This document shows positions 53,735-63,724 of a DNA stretch of 64,000 bases, in pieces. The translations under genes were made by a program, and so were the position numbers. Position 1 is the stretch's first letter. Every line of letters begins with the position of its first letter. The stretch is from positions 124,001-188,000 of the forward strand of contig NZ_AUHA01000006.1 in NCBI RefSeq assembly GCF_000422945.1, given 5' to 3'. Source of the stretch: Daejeonella oryzae DSM 19973. Its GTDB lineage: Bacteria > Bacteroidota > Bacteroidia > Sphingobacteriales > Sphingobacteriaceae. The notes beneath the pieces are model-generated. The model searched no databases, was not told the DNA's origin, and saw nothing but the letters and a program-made list of their open reading frames with translations.

Positions 53735-54253
53735 TTATTTAAAGAATAAAGCCTTTAATTCTGTTGCGTCATCCGGATGCATTTTACCGCCTAAAATTAA
53801 CCGCAACTGCCTGCGGCGAAGAGCTCCGTCAAATAGCACTTGTTCTTCGTCTGTTTCCGGGGATAACTCAGGCACCGGAATGGTGCGACCGCTCTGATCT
53901 ACCGCCACGAAAGTATAATACGCATCATTAGATTTCACACGAGCTCCGGAAGGAATATTCTCTGCCCAAACGTCCAGCCTTACTTCTAAAGAAGTGTTAA
54001 ATGCCCTGCTAACCTGCGCTTCTATGGTTACTACGTCTCCAAGTTTAATTGGATGATGAAATGAAACATTATCTACAGAAGCTGTTACTACAATCCGGTT
54101 GCAATGTTTTTGAGCAGAAATGCCTGCTGCAATATCCATCCAGTGTAAAAGCCGACCACCCATCAAATTATTCAGAGTATTGGTATCATTGGGGAGAACT
54201 AGCTCATTCATAATTGTAAATGAGTCTTTTGGTTTTTTCTTAATTAATGCCAT
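53735..54253 (-). CDS. Acyl-CoA thioesterase (hotdog fold)
   Basis: 172 residues matching the YciA/BFIT-type acyl-CoA thioesterases: MNELVLPNDTNTLNNLMGGRLLHWMDIAAGI contains the catalytic Asn/Asp region, followed by ASVDNVSFHHPIKLGDVV and VEVRLDVWAEN-like strands. It hydrolyses acyl-CoAs, probably for lipid turnover. The C-terminal 30 residues are basic and extend beyond the core fold. A -7 box lies directly upstream. Confidence 0.92.
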   Translation of the reverse strand: MALIKKKPKDSFTIMNELVLPNDTNTLNNLMGGRLLHWMDIAAGISAQKHCNRIVVTASVDNVSFHHPIKLGDVVTIEAQVSRAFNTSLEVRLDVWAENIPSGARVKSNDAYYTFVAVDQSGRTIPVPELSPETDEEQVLFDGALRRRQLRLILGGKMHPDDATELKALFFK

Positions 54254-54260
54254 AACGCCG

Positions 54261-54268
54261 CAAAGGTA
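54261..54268 (-). promoter_or_regulatory. -7 promoter box (TACCTTTG) of the thioesterase gene
   Basis: TANNTTTG on the minus strand, ending 7 nt before the ATG at 54253, which predicts a leaderless or near-leaderless mRNA. Confidence 0.4.
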
Positions 54269-54320
54269 AGTTTTGAAAGATGAAACGCGGAATAAAAGAG
54301 CAAAGATTAATATGAGCTAT

Positions 54321-55625
54321 CTATCGGCGAACGGAGTTGAGCTGTGTAAATCCAAGCAGTTCTTCCCATCTCGAACCCGGTTTACGGTAATAGAAAAATA
54401 TTTGATAATTGTTTTCAGTTTCAAAGTGAGAACCGTTAAATACCTGATCATCTCTGGTTTCTGAATTTTCTTCGGCCCATACATACTGATAATCATATAC
54501 GCCTTGCTTCAAATACTGTTTTCCATAAAACCGTTTTCGGGTATCGTCATACACTAATTTATTGTCTTCAGTTAAGCGATAATTGTTGAACGCCCCCACA
54601 ACGTAAGCATTTCCCGTATTGGAAGGCCTTTTAGCAGCCAGAGAAAAATGAATCCATGCATAATCGGCATCGGTGCGGCTATCCCTGCCTTCCTGATTTC
54701 GAATAAAAAACGCACCGTTCTCATCAAAGAAAAAACTATAGCTGGTCCGGTTCATCTCCCCGTCAGCAAGTAAATAAATGGTGTTTAATGTATCCTTATT
54801 AATTTTTGAGATCCGATCAGACTGAAATCTTAAGCTGCGGGTATCAAATCTTCTGAACTCATTGCCTCCATAAAAATCAAAACTCCTTACATCATTATAA
54901 ACCAGCTGATTTGGACGTACAAACGTAGGTCGTGCAGTAGTTTGTGAATTATCAAACCTTCCGTTTTGAAGAACCAGTACTTTAACATCCAGGTATGGAT
55001 TTGAAATATTAACCTGAGGATGATTTACTGAAAAATTAATTTTCTGCTTTTCATCCCGCTCAGATACCGTTGCCGACCGAGTTAATTCGGCACCGATGCT
55101 TACCTGGGAGTTCACAACAAAAAATCTTCGTGTAATGAGCAATTTTCGCGGATCATTATCCTCATAAACCTTCAGTAAATAATTACCCGAAATTTTAGGT
55201 TTGATACTCAGATTAGGAATATTCATTTCATAATGGGTGTATTTTTGAAGCGTATTAAAAGATAAACGGTAGTCATTGATTCGATCTTCTGAAAAGCTTT
55301 CCAGATAATCAATAGGAGAGAGGCGGCTGCTTTTCCATTCCGAATCAAAATGCTCAATAGAATAAGATATATTCCGGCTTCCGGCCCGTAAATCGTCAAA
55401 GCCTAAAACCAGATCTTCGCTGCTCCCTAAATTGTAAACAGGAATGGATTGTTCTTTAACCCGGTTGTAAAATTCAACAGTCTTGATTTGAGGAATATAA
55501 GTATAATCCTCAAAACGGATAATCTGATCAGGGGTGCTATTGACTTCCTGATTTTTGCGGAGTTTTTTCTGCGCTGAACATGAAATAAAGCTAATCACCA
55601 ATATAAACGACAAAATATTTTTCAT
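54321..55625 (-). CDS. DUF5103 / type IX secretion system plug-type protein
   Basis: 434 residues from the ATG at 55625 (chosen to give the lipoprotein leader; the upstream in-frame ATG at 55649 would put eight residues before it). Lipobox FISC, Cys16. The first domain [18 protein letters not shown]... with [21 protein letters not shown] and [11 protein letters not shown] is the DUF5103 signature, the family of the Flavobacterium johnsoniae Plug protein that closes the SprA translocon of the type IX secretion system. No other T9SS gene (sprA, porV, porT) is in the window. Role inferred from that homologue. Confidence 0.85.
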   Translation of the reverse strand: MKNILSFILVISFISCSAQKKLRKNQEVNSTPDQIIRFEDYTYIPQIKTVEFYNRVKEQSIPVYNLGSSEDLVLGFDDLRAGSRNISYSIEHFDSEWKSSRLSPIDYLESFSEDRINDYRLSFNTLQKYTHYEMNIPNLSIKPKISGNYLLKVYEDNDPRKLLITRRFFVVNSQVSIGAELTRSATVSERDEKQKINFSVNHPQVNISNPYLDVKVLVLQNGRFDNSQTTARPTFVRPNQLVYNDVRSFDFYGGNEFRRFDTRSLRFQSDRISKINKDTLNTIYLLADGEMNRTSYSFFFDENGAFFIRNQEGRDSRTDADYAWIHFSLAAKRPSNTGNAYVVGAFNNYRLTEDNKLVYDDTRKRFYGKQYLKQGVYDYQYVWAEENSETRDDQVFNGSHFETENNYQIFFYYRKPGSRWEELLGFTQLNSVRR

Positions 55626-55671
55626 ACGCAGGCTTAATAAACAGCTCAATTACAAACAGCTAGATAAAATG

Positions 55672-55697
55672 AAAGCACAATCTACTGATTGTGCTTT
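55672..55697 (-). terminator. Hairpin terminating the ABC-F gene
   Basis: AAAGCACAAT/ATTGTGCTTT is a perfect 10-bp stem (55672-55681 with 55688-55697), about 45 bp past the ABC-F stop codon; a weak, interrupted T-run follows on the minus strand. Confidence 0.6.
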
Positions 55698-55739
55698 AAA
55701 ATAATTTTAAAAGATAAATTTAACGGTTTCTCCAAGAGA

Positions 55740-57659
55740 TTATTTCTCTTCCAGTTCCATAATTTCTTCCGCCAGTCGTTCCCATTCGGCTTGAGCTTTC
55801 AATAAACGCGGACTTAATTGCTGATACCGGCGATTAGCTTCAGAAAGTTTTTCAGCATCGCTGTAAATTTCTTCTTTAGCCAGTTCGGCTTCTGCAGCTT
55901 TTACCTCTTTCTCCTGTTCAGCAATTTCCTCTTCAAGTTTTTGAAGTGTTTGATTTAACTTTTTCAGCTCTTTATTTTTATCCTCGGTAACAACTTTTGG
56001 TTTTACCTCAGCCTTTTTCTCTTCTTTTTTAGGAGTTTCTTCTATTTTTTTAGGAACATATACCCGTTTAGAGTTCCAAACTTCATATTCAGCATAGGTT
56101 CCCGGATATTCTTTAATCTCCTGATCTTCAATAAACCAGATCTTATTTGCCACATTATCCAGCATATACCTATCGTGAGATACAATAATGCATGTTCCTT
56201 CATATTGCTGAATAGATTGGATCAGGATGTTTACTGAAGCAATATCCAGGTGATTTGTAGGCTCATCCAGAACCAGGAAGTTGGCATCGGATGTTAATGC
56301 TTTTGCCAGGGCAACACGCGACTTTTCTCCTCCGGATAAAACTTTGATCTTTTTAAATACATCATCTCCGGTAAATAAAAAGCAACCTAAAATTGAGCGG
56401 AGTTCAGTTTCTGAATGCTTTGGGGCAAAAGCCTGCAATTCACGGATGATTTCGTTATCCATGTGAAGTGCTTCCAGCTGATGCTGGGCAAAGAATGTTT
56501 GTGTAACGTTATGACCGGTCTCACACATTCCCTCAAAATTAGTATCAGCACCGGCAATAATTCTCAATAAAGTAGATTTACCGCGACCATTGGCACCAAT
56601 TAAAGCAATCTTATCGCCTTTTTCTATTGTGGCAGTTGCATTTTTAAGAATAGGAACGCCAGGGTAAAATTTGGTTAGATCTTCAATACGAATCACATGA
56701 CGGCCGGATGGCTTGCTGAATTTAAAACTGAAGTTTACTTCCGGATTATCATTGTCAACATCCTCCACTCGCTCCATTTTATCTAAAGCCTTAATCCGCG
56801 ACTGGGCCATTTTAGCTTTACTCGCTTTTGCCCTGAAACGTTCAATTAATTTCTCTTCCTGTTTTATTTTGGCCTGCTGGTTTTTAAACTGTCCGCTTTG
56901 GATTTCGCTTCTTAATCCTTTTTCTTCTACATAAAATGTATAGTTACCGGCATATGGTATTAGTTTTCCTTTACGGGATTCTACAATCTTTTTAACTACC
57001 CGATCCAGGAAATATCTATCGTGAGAAACAATGATAATGGCACCTTCAAAAGCCTGCAAATAAGTTTCGAGCCATTTAATAGAAGGTAAATCAAGGTGGT
57101 TGGTAGGCTCATCCAGCAAAAGAATGTCCGGATTTTGAAGTAAGATACGGGCAAGCATTACACGCATCCGCCATCCTCCCGAAAATTCTGATAAAGTACG
57201 GTGGGTATCCGCTTCGCTGAATCCCAGACCTGCCATAATCTCATGCGCCCGGTATTCAATACTATAGCCATCTAAAGCTTCAAATTCATGCTGCTTGTCA
57301 CTAAGCTTGTTAATTAGTTCGTCAGAATATTCTGTTTCTAATTTTTTAAGGATGGCTTCAATTTCGGTATGCAGCTGATTCTGGCGCTCGAAAGCTTCCA
57401 TGGCCACATGCAAAATACTTTTATCAGACTGGTACGAAAGCAAATCCTGGTTCAGGTAACCCATTTTAAGGTCCTTAGCCATAGAAATTGTTCCGCGGGT
57501 TGGAGCATAATCTCCAACAATAATTTTTAAAAGTGTGGTTTTACCGGTTCCGTTAGCGCCTATAAGGCCAATTTTTTCTCCGGGTTTTATGTGCCAGTTC
57601 GCTTCGTCGTATAATGCCCTTGCACCAATCTCGAACGTGAGGTTATTTATCGCAATCAT
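55740..57659 (-). CDS. ABC-F family ATPase (ribosome-associated)
   Basis: 639 residues with two ABC domains and no membrane segment. Walker A motifs GANGTGKTT (about residues 34-42) and GANGRGKST (about 355-363); signatures FSGGWRMRVMLARIL and LSGGEKSRVALAKAL; Walker B LLLDEPTNHLD twice. The lysine- and arginine-rich linker between the domains (EEKLIERFRAKASKAKMAQSRIKALDKM) fits the P-site-tRNA interaction motif of ABC-F factors. A long coiled coil ends the protein (about 545-639), as in Uup/YdiF. Translation factor or resistance protein; the exact subgroup is uncertain. Confidence 0.93.
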   Translation of the reverse strand: MIAINNLTFEIGARALYDEANWHIKPGEKIGLIGANGTGKTTLLKIIVGDYAPTRGTISMAKDLKMGYLNQDLLSYQSDKSILHVAMEAFERQNQLHTEIEAILKKLETEYSDELINKLSDKQHEFEALDGYSIEYRAHEIMAGLGFSEADTHRTLSEFSGGWRMRVMLARILLQNPDILLLDEPTNHLDLPSIKWLETYLQAFEGAIIIVSHDRYFLDRVVKKIVESRKGKLIPYAGNYTFYVEEKGLRSEIQSGQFKNQQAKIKQEEKLIERFRAKASKAKMAQSRIKALDKMERVEDVDNDNPEVNFSFKFSKPSGRHVIRIEDLTKFYPGVPILKNATATIEKGDKIALIGANGRGKSTLLRIIAGADTNFEGMCETGHNVTQTFFAQHQLEALHMDNEIIRELQAFAPKHSETELRSILGCFLFTGDDVFKKIKVLSGGEKSRVALAKALTSDANFLVLDEPTNHLDIASVNILIQSIQQYEGTCIIVSHDRYMLDNVANKIWFIEDQEIKEYPGTYAEYEVWNSKRVYVPKKIEETPKKEEKKAEVKPKVVTEDKNKELKKLNQTLQKLEEEIAEQEKEVKAAEAELAKEEIYSDAEKLSEANRRYQQLSPRLLKAQAEWERLAEEIMELEEK

Positions 57660-57666
57660 TTGGCCG

Positions 57667-57674
57667 CAAAAGTA
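57667..57674 (-). promoter_or_regulatory. -7 promoter box (TACTTTTG) of the ABC-F gene
   Basis: TANNTTTG on the minus strand, ending 7 nt before the ATG at 57659. Confidence 0.4.
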
Positions 57675-57764
57675 CGGATTTTGAATTACGTTTTCTGATT
57701 TAAGATTTTCGAATTTTTGCCGCGTTTTTTATAAAGCAGAATCGTATTTAGAATTTTTAATTTT

Positions 57765-60461
57765 CTAATCTATCAGTTTTATTATCCGCATATGATCAAG
57801 CATAGCCTGATTCACTTCCAGATTCATGTTTTCATTTGCGGGTTCAAAATTAAGCCGCAGTGTATGTTTGCCTTTTTTCAGGCGGACTTTAACAGAATTG
57901 CTGTATCCCCAATTACTCCATTCCTCATTTCCCCGTTGAGGAAATACAATTGTTCCAAGAAATCTGTCTTTATCTATTAATGTCCTGATGGCACATTTAT
58001 TATTGGTGTTAATTGGTCCGTTGCCATTGGCATACTGGAAATCGATGGCATATAAGCCCGTCTGGCTGATGGTTATCGGGAAATTTATCGCGGTATTTTT
58101 ACTCTTACTGATCTCAGTAAAACCTAATCCCGAGAATCCTTTGTAAGGTTTATCAGCTTTTGCTGAAAAACCTTCGGCTTCGTAAATACTGATGAGATTT
58201 TTATTGGCTACCAATATAGGTTCGCTTGCAAACGACTGAACACCGTTTTTATCTACCGCGATTATCTGATATTCGGAATGCTCCTTTTCAGAAACTTTAA
58301 AAGATGTTTTAGTGGTACTGTCTGTAAATATTCCGTTTTTTAATACCAGATATCTATCAGCGTTTTCAACAGCGTTCCACCAGAATGTTCCGGCAGAATA
58401 ATTTGATTGAGGAGCAGCAGGGGAAACATAATTTGCTACTTTATTTATTTCTCCTTCCGGAAGTAAATTATTTTCTAAAACTATTTTTATAGAATGCCTC
58501 CCTTTCAGGTTTGTGCTGATGAATGCCCGTTCCTGATTTTTTCCGTCCAGTGAAAATGATTTTATTTTGTTTCCTGATCCTTCCATCTCAATATCCAGCA
58601 CTGCATTACGGTATTTAAAATTTGTTAAACTGCGTTCGCCTTTTAAAAGGTCGGGTACAAAAGGTTTAAATTCCAAACCATCCGGATTAAAATGAATTCC
58701 GAAAATGAGTTTATGAATCAGGCCTAAACTTCCCGAAAGGCTCCAAAGCATATTGCTTGAGTTAATCTGCGTGCCTGCAAAATCTCCGTTATCAGCAACA
58801 AAATTTTCTTTATTGGTTAAAAATAAGGCTGCAGGACGGTAAACAGCGCTAATTGATTCCATTACACTTTTTTGGTTATTGGCTTTAGCCGACGCCAAAG
58901 CCCAATATGATTGCACAAAGGGCCATACTCCGTTATTATGGTAGGGAGGAATATTGGGTATCTGCGGAAAAATGCAGGAAATACCAAAAGCAGTTACTGG
59001 AGTTTTTTCAATGATTAAATTCTGTTTAAGCGAATCGGCGATATCAAATAATAAAGTAAGAGCTTCTCCCAATGCTTCTGAACGTGGAGATATGATGGCT
59101 GCATGACGGCCATAAAGGAACTGGGCATAATAACCTTTATCACTCATCCATAATTTCTGGTTAATACCCAATTGAATCCGTTCTGCTATTTTGCGATGTT
59201 TAATAGATACTTCCTGCTGTTTTAGTATGAAAGCCATTTCTGAAAGTACTTTATTGGCCTGAAAATGCACTGCATTAGTTCCCAGGTTTTCACTTTGAAA
59301 AATGTCAGCTGGTTGCATCCATTTGGGATATGTTTGTTCACGCCAGTCTAGAAATGAGGATTCTCCCCGCACCATTCCTGTTTCTGGATTGTATGCATTT
59401 AACAGATCATCTTCAATTGAATTTCTGATGATTCTGTATGCGTTTTGAAGCCAGTTCTGATCACCTGTAACTTTGTAGATTTCCCATGCTGCTACTGCCC
59501 AGATCATGCGGTCTGTAGAAACAGGATATGCTCCGCCGGTACCTGTATCCTGTATAATCCGCAGATTGCTGTTAACTTTTCGCATGAGGCTTTTCATGGC
59601 CACTTTGGGTTGTAAATGCGCCATCGACAGAATAATGCTGTAACTAATATCCCGTGTCCACACTCCAGCCCATTCTTTACCGGTACGGAAGGTGCTATCC
59701 GGTTCAATGGCTTTCACCATTTCTTCGAGACTCATATTATAAATGGCGTCAGCCAGTAAAAAGTCTGATTTATATTGAGGAAAGGCAGAAGTATTTAAAT
59801 GTTTTTTCCATGAATTGCCGGTATGTTTCTGATCTTTCTGCGCATTAAAAGTTAAGGTGATTTCATAAATTCCATCCGCATTGTTATCATTTAATTCCAG
59901 CTCATGATGCTGACCCAGATTGTCGAAATCCCAGGTAAGAGGGGCAGTTCCGCCTGCAATAAATACACCTTTAAAATCTTCCTTAAAAATTTTATTTCCG
60001 TTTATCGTCGTGTAAAACCCCGTGCTTTTAAAGGAATTATTTACTTCAGACATATCCAGCCTGATTTTTAACTTACTGTCGGGTTTCAGAAAAGCGCTGT
60101 TTTCGTTTGATTTTTTAACTTTCAGCTGCTGACCGAATTTAATAACCGGTGTTTGTGTAATGCCCGGTGTGATGATAAATTCATGATCTGTTCCCGAGGC
60201 CATTTCATTATCATACCCATTGATGCTGAATTTAAAAGTGATTTTATTGCTTTGAAATTCATTCGCCGGACTTTGATAATTGGAAACAAGTTCAGTTGCA
60301 GAAAGTGCTTTTCCAACAAATTTATTTTGTACGATACGGCCTTTAAATACCGAATATTCTGAAGTTTGCCAGATGGGTTTTTCCATTTGCTGTGCTTTGC
60401 AAAAATTTACTGAAAATAATCCTGCAAGGATTAAAAGAGATATAGCAAAAGGATATTTCAT
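57765..60461 (-). CDS. Secreted (alpha/alpha)6 glycosidase with C-terminal carbohydrate-binding-like domain
   Basis: 898 residues. A signal peptide (cleavage near CKA-QQM) is followed by an N-terminal beta domain, then an (alpha/alpha)6 catalytic domain of the trehalase / MGH1-like / GH63 type (about residues 215-620): WAGVWTRDISYS near 265, GGAYPVSTDRMIWAVAAWEIY, and YHNNGVWPFVQSYWALA. The C-terminal part has an Fn3-like stretch and a CBM6/35-like domain (IYEAEGFSAKAD...YAIDFQYANGNGPINTNN, ...HTLRLNFEPAN). Substrate unknown; alpha-glucan, trehalose-type or mannose-glucose glycans are possible. It is alone, not next to the SusCD pair. Confidence 0.82.
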   Translation of the reverse strand: MKYPFAISLLILAGLFSVNFCKAQQMEKPIWQTSEYSVFKGRIVQNKFVGKALSATELVSNYQSPANEFQSNKITFKFSINGYDNEMASGTDHEFIITPGITQTPVIKFGQQLKVKKSNENSAFLKPDSKLKIRLDMSEVNNSFKSTGFYTTINGNKIFKEDFKGVFIAGGTAPLTWDFDNLGQHHELELNDNNADGIYEITLTFNAQKDQKHTGNSWKKHLNTSAFPQYKSDFLLADAIYNMSLEEMVKAIEPDSTFRTGKEWAGVWTRDISYSIILSMAHLQPKVAMKSLMRKVNSNLRIIQDTGTGGAYPVSTDRMIWAVAAWEIYKVTGDQNWLQNAYRIIRNSIEDDLLNAYNPETGMVRGESSFLDWREQTYPKWMQPADIFQSENLGTNAVHFQANKVLSEMAFILKQQEVSIKHRKIAERIQLGINQKLWMSDKGYYAQFLYGRHAAIISPRSEALGEALTLLFDIADSLKQNLIIEKTPVTAFGISCIFPQIPNIPPYHNNGVWPFVQSYWALASAKANNQKSVMESISAVYRPAALFLTNKENFVADNGDFAGTQINSSNMLWSLSGSLGLIHKLIFGIHFNPDGLEFKPFVPDLLKGERSLTNFKYRNAVLDIEMEGSGNKIKSFSLDGKNQERAFISTNLKGRHSIKIVLENNLLPEGEINKVANYVSPAAPQSNYSAGTFWWNAVENADRYLVLKNGIFTDSTTKTSFKVSEKEHSEYQIIAVDKNGVQSFASEPILVANKNLISIYEAEGFSAKADKPYKGFSGLGFTEISKSKNTAINFPITISQTGLYAIDFQYANGNGPINTNNKCAIRTLIDKDRFLGTIVFPQRGNEEWSNWGYSNSVKVRLKKGKHTLRLNFEPANENMNLEVNQAMLDHMRIIKLID

Positions 60462-60521
60462 TTAAAAGGTCTTACAATACGTTAATTTACAATTTTCTGC
60501 AACGATTTTGGTGCTGATCAG

Positions 60522-61202
60522 TTAATGATTTACTATGCGTCCGTCATCCATTTCAATAATACGGTCGGTTCTGGATGCAAAATCATGATCATGAGTAACT
60601 ATTAAAAGAGATTGACCTGTTTCTTCCGCCAACTGGTGGAATATATCAAAAACGATGTCGGAATTTTTATGATCTAAATTCCCGGTAGGTTCATCTCCCA
60701 TTATTATTAGGGGATTGTTTATCAGTGCACGGGCGATGGCTACCCGCTGCTTTTCACCACCCGAAATCTGACTTGCCCGTTTGGCAGCCAGATGATCTAT
60801 TCCAAGGCTTTTTAAACGGTCTATTGCATTTGATTCTACTTCCTGAGCAGAATGCTTTGCCAATTTTAAGCCGGGCATCATCACGTTTTGCAATACACTA
60901 AACTCGGGGAGCAGATAATGAAACTGGAATACAAAGCCAATTTTTTCATTTCGTACCCTGGATAATTCCTCATCGGATTTTCCCTGCATAGATACACCAT
61001 CTAAAATTAGGTCACCCTCATATTCGGTATCCATGGTTGACAGAATATACAAAAGGGTTGATTTGCCACAGCCTGATTTTCCAACAACGGAAACAAATTC
61101 ACGCTGTTTCATGGAGAAGCTAACCTCCTTTAAAACCTGGTTGGTTACCGGATCATGGAAATACTTATTGATTTTATTGGTTTCGAGTATCAGCTTTTCC
61201 AT
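60522..61202 (-). CDS. ABC transporter ATP-binding protein (LolD/MacB-type)
   Basis: 226-residue ATPase with Walker A GKSGCGKST (about 41-49), Q-loop FVFQFHYLLPEFSVLQNVM, signature ISGGEKQRVAIARAL and Walker B IIMGDEPTGNLD. The FQ...LLPEF region is the mark of LolD/MacB-type exporters. It starts right after the permease stop codon (61203), giving a zero-gap gene pair, and so powers that permease. Substrate unknown. Confidence 0.94.
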   Translation of the reverse strand: MEKLILETNKINKYFHDPVTNQVLKEVSFSMKQREFVSVVGKSGCGKSTLLYILSTMDTEYEGDLILDGVSMQGKSDEELSRVRNEKIGFVFQFHYLLPEFSVLQNVMMPGLKLAKHSAQEVESNAIDRLKSLGIDHLAAKRASQISGGEKQRVAIARALINNPLIIMGDEPTGNLDHKNSDIVFDIFHQLAEETGQSLLIVTHDHDFASRTDRIIEMDDGRIVNH

Positions 61203-62462
61203 TTATTTCCCTCTTATTATTTCTACCGGATCAACCTGGCTTGCTTTTTTAGCGGGGAAAAACCCTGCTACATAGGTAGTAATGAGGGCAAATACAATCC
61301 CAATTAAATAATAAAAGACATTAAAATTTATCGGAAATGTTTTAACCGTTGGTAAAGCCGCCGTTTCGAAGGGAATTTGATTGATAATGGAAGAAAAGAT
61401 GTATCCGAAAATAAGACCGAATGTGCCTCCGCTTATTCCAATAATGAGTGAAATACTGATGAAGATCCATTTAACATCTTTACCGGAAAAACCAGTTGCT
61501 TTTAAAATAGCTATAGAATCCATTTTTTCATAAATCATCATATTCAGAATATTGTAAATGCCAAAACCCGCAACAATAAGCAAGGTGATGCTTACTGCAT
61601 AGGTAATGATATTTCTGATAGAAGTACCTGTTTCAAACTGTGCATTAAAGGTTTGAAGATCAATGGCATCGGTTCCGTAAAGCTTTTTATATTCCGGAGC
61701 CATGGCCGGAGCCAGATCCAGATTTTTAAGTTTAATATGTATATCGGTGATGTAGTTATTCGATTCTCCAAGCAATTTCTGGGTAGTTTGAATGGAAGCA
61801 TAACTTTGCACATTGTCCACATCAGCAATCCCCAGTTGAAAAATTCCTACTACTTTTAAAGAAAGACGTTCACCCCGGGCTGTTGTAACCTGTATCACAT
61901 CGCCAATATCAACCAGCATTTTTTCGGCGGCGCCTTTGCCCAGTATAATACTGTTATTTACAGTTTGCAAATCACGCAGATTGCCCTTAGTTACGTAATC
62001 ACCAAAGTAGAATAACTGATCTTCGACCAGCACATCTATTCCGTTAATAATTCCGTTGAGATCTATTGCGCCAACATTAAAAAATACCTGTGCTGTAATT
62101 TTGGGCGCAACACCTAAAACACGGTCATCTTCTTTTAAACTGCGCATAATGGCCTGGCTATTATAAATTTCCAGAGGCCGTTCTTTCGGTTTTACCGAAC
62201 GGATCATATTGATATGATCTGCGTAATCAAGGGATAAATTGACCGGCTGATTTTCTGAAGGCTTTATTTCATTGTAAAGCCTGATATGAGGAGTACGATT
62301 CAGGATCAAGCCATCGAGTAATTTATTTAAACCCGTCATAAAACTAACAAGCGTAATAAACATGGTTATCCCGAAGGTAACGCCTACTGCCGCAATTACA
62401 GATTGGCGCAGCCTTGCCAAAAGAAGAGTTTTTGAGATATTAAAAATCAAATGCCACTGCAT
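61203..62462 (-). CDS. ABC transporter permease (MacB/DevC/LolC-type, FtsX fold)
   Basis: 419 residues with one N-terminal helix (about 20-45), a large periplasmic domain with the MacB core pattern (RVLGVAPKITAQVFFNVG) and three C-terminal helices (about 285-310, 325-350, 375-400), ending PAKKASQVDPVEIIRGK. It lies between its adaptor (3 bp upstream) and its ATPase (0 bp downstream), which defines a three-part exporter. The permease and ATPase are separate, unlike the fused MacB. Confidence 0.93.
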   Translation of the reverse strand: MQWHLIFNISKTLLLARLRQSVIAAVGVTFGITMFITLVSFMTGLNKLLDGLILNRTPHIRLYNEIKPSENQPVNLSLDYADHINMIRSVKPKERPLEIYNSQAIMRSLKEDDRVLGVAPKITAQVFFNVGAIDLNGIINGIDVLVEDQLFYFGDYVTKGNLRDLQTVNNSIILGKGAAEKMLVDIGDVIQVTTARGERLSLKVVGIFQLGIADVDNVQSYASIQTTQKLLGESNNYITDIHIKLKNLDLAPAMAPEYKKLYGTDAIDLQTFNAQFETGTSIRNIITYAVSITLLIVAGFGIYNILNMMIYEKMDSIAILKATGFSGKDVKWIFISISLIIGISGGTFGLIFGYIFSSIINQIPFETAALPTVKTFPINFNVFYYLIGIVFALITTYVAGFFPAKKASQVDPVEIIRGK

Positions 62463-62465
62463 ATT

Positions 62466-63554
62466 TTAGGGCTTATACACATATTGATTGCTGTCTAATC
62501 CGCTTTGTATCTCTACATATTTATAATCCATAAGGCCGGTTTTAACCTTCGACTTTATTTTTTTATCCTCGTCTGTAAATACAAACTGATCGTCTATCAG
62601 GTATTCCCGCGGTATAACTAAAGCATTTTGTTTGGTTTGAATAATGATGTTAGCCTCCAAAGTTAAATTTGGATATAATTCTGCCGGCTGATCTGTAAAT
62701 ATGGCCTCTACCGTAAACGTGCGTGAACGCTCATTCATAATCGGGTATATTTTACTGATTTCGGCATTGAAAATTTTGCCTTTATAGCTATCCATTGATA
62801 CCAGCACTTTTTGTTTGATGCGTGTTTTTACAATATCATATTCATCTACCTGAAGCTCCAGAATAAAATTCTCTGATTTACCTAAAACGGCTATTGGACC
62901 TTGCGTGGTAATTAATTCTCCCTGTTCTTTTAATATATCATACACCAGGCCATCCGTTTCACTGCGTATAATATAATTACTCTCAATATCCTTACTGATT
63001 TTCAAATTATTTTTAGCCTGCTGATATTCCGTATTTAATTGACTTTTAGCCTGCCGGTATCGGCTTAAAGCCGAAATATAATTTGTTCCGGATGATCTGT
63101 ATGCTAATTGTCGCTGTTCCAAATCTACTTTGGTTCCAACATTCTGGCTCCATAAAGTTTTTTGCCTGAAATACATAATAGAATCATTTTGTAATTTCTC
63201 TTTTGCAAGGCTTACGGCTACTTCCAGTTCTCTAAGGCGGTTTGAATTTGATTTTGCGTTTTGTGCCGATAGTTCAAGTGCAAGACGGGCGTTATCAGTA
63301 TTTAATGAAGTGCTTTGATTTTCAATTAAAAAAAGAGGATCGCCCTTTTTTACCCGGTCTCCTTCTGTTACATAAATTTCTCTGAGAATACCGTTTACGG
63401 TTGCAAAAACATTGTATTGTTTCTGGGCTTTTACTATGCCTGATGCATAAACAGATTCAGTAATTGAACTGATTCTGGCTTTACTTCGTGGCTGATTGTT
63501 TTTACATCCCATCCACATAAAGGTTAGGGAAATAATGATTATCCAGTTTTTCAT
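62466..63554 (-). CDS. Periplasmic adaptor (HlyD/MacA-type membrane fusion lipoprotein)
   Basis: 362 residues; the leader ends WMGC (Cys17), so the adaptor is a lipoprotein. A split biotinyl-lipoyl domain flanks an alpha hairpin: VNGILREIYVTEGDRVKKGDPLFLIEN, then a long coiled coil (about 75-180), then SETDGLVYDILKEQGELI, followed by beta-barrel and membrane-proximal domains. It should link the ABC permease to a TolC-type outer-membrane channel, which is not encoded nearby. First gene of the operon, with a -7 box ending 5 nt before its ATG. Confidence 0.92.
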   Translation of the reverse strand: MKNWIIIISLTFMWMGCKNNQPRSKARISSITESVYASGIVKAQKQYNVFATVNGILREIYVTEGDRVKKGDPLFLIENQSTSLNTDNARLALELSAQNAKSNSNRLRELEVAVSLAKEKLQNDSIMYFRQKTLWSQNVGTKVDLEQRQLAYRSSGTNYISALSRYRQAKSQLNTEYQQAKNNLKISKDIESNYIIRSETDGLVYDILKEQGELITTQGPIAVLGKSENFILELQVDEYDIVKTRIKQKVLVSMDSYKGKIFNAEISKIYPIMNERSRTFTVEAIFTDQPAELYPNLTLEANIIIQTKQNALVIPREYLIDDQFVFTDEDKKIKSKVKTGLMDYKYVEIQSGLDSNQYVYKP

Positions 63555-63559
63555 CTAAA

Positions 63560-63567
63560 CAAAAGTA
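63560..63567 (-). promoter_or_regulatory. -7 promoter box (TACTTTTG) of the exporter operon
   Basis: TANNTTTG on the minus strand, ending 5 nt before the adaptor ATG. A TTG (63586-63584) lies 16 bp upstream of it as a possible -33 element. Confidence 0.45.
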
Positions 63568-63724
63568 ACAAATAAGCCTGTTGCAATTAATGAGGCAGAT
63601 CACATTTATCCGGAGAGTAGCGGAAGAGATAAATGCATAATCCTGTTAAAATTTAATTTAAATATTTTCTAATCTCAAGGCAGGACTTTATCATTAATAC
63701 GTAAATCCTATCAGCTAATCGTGT

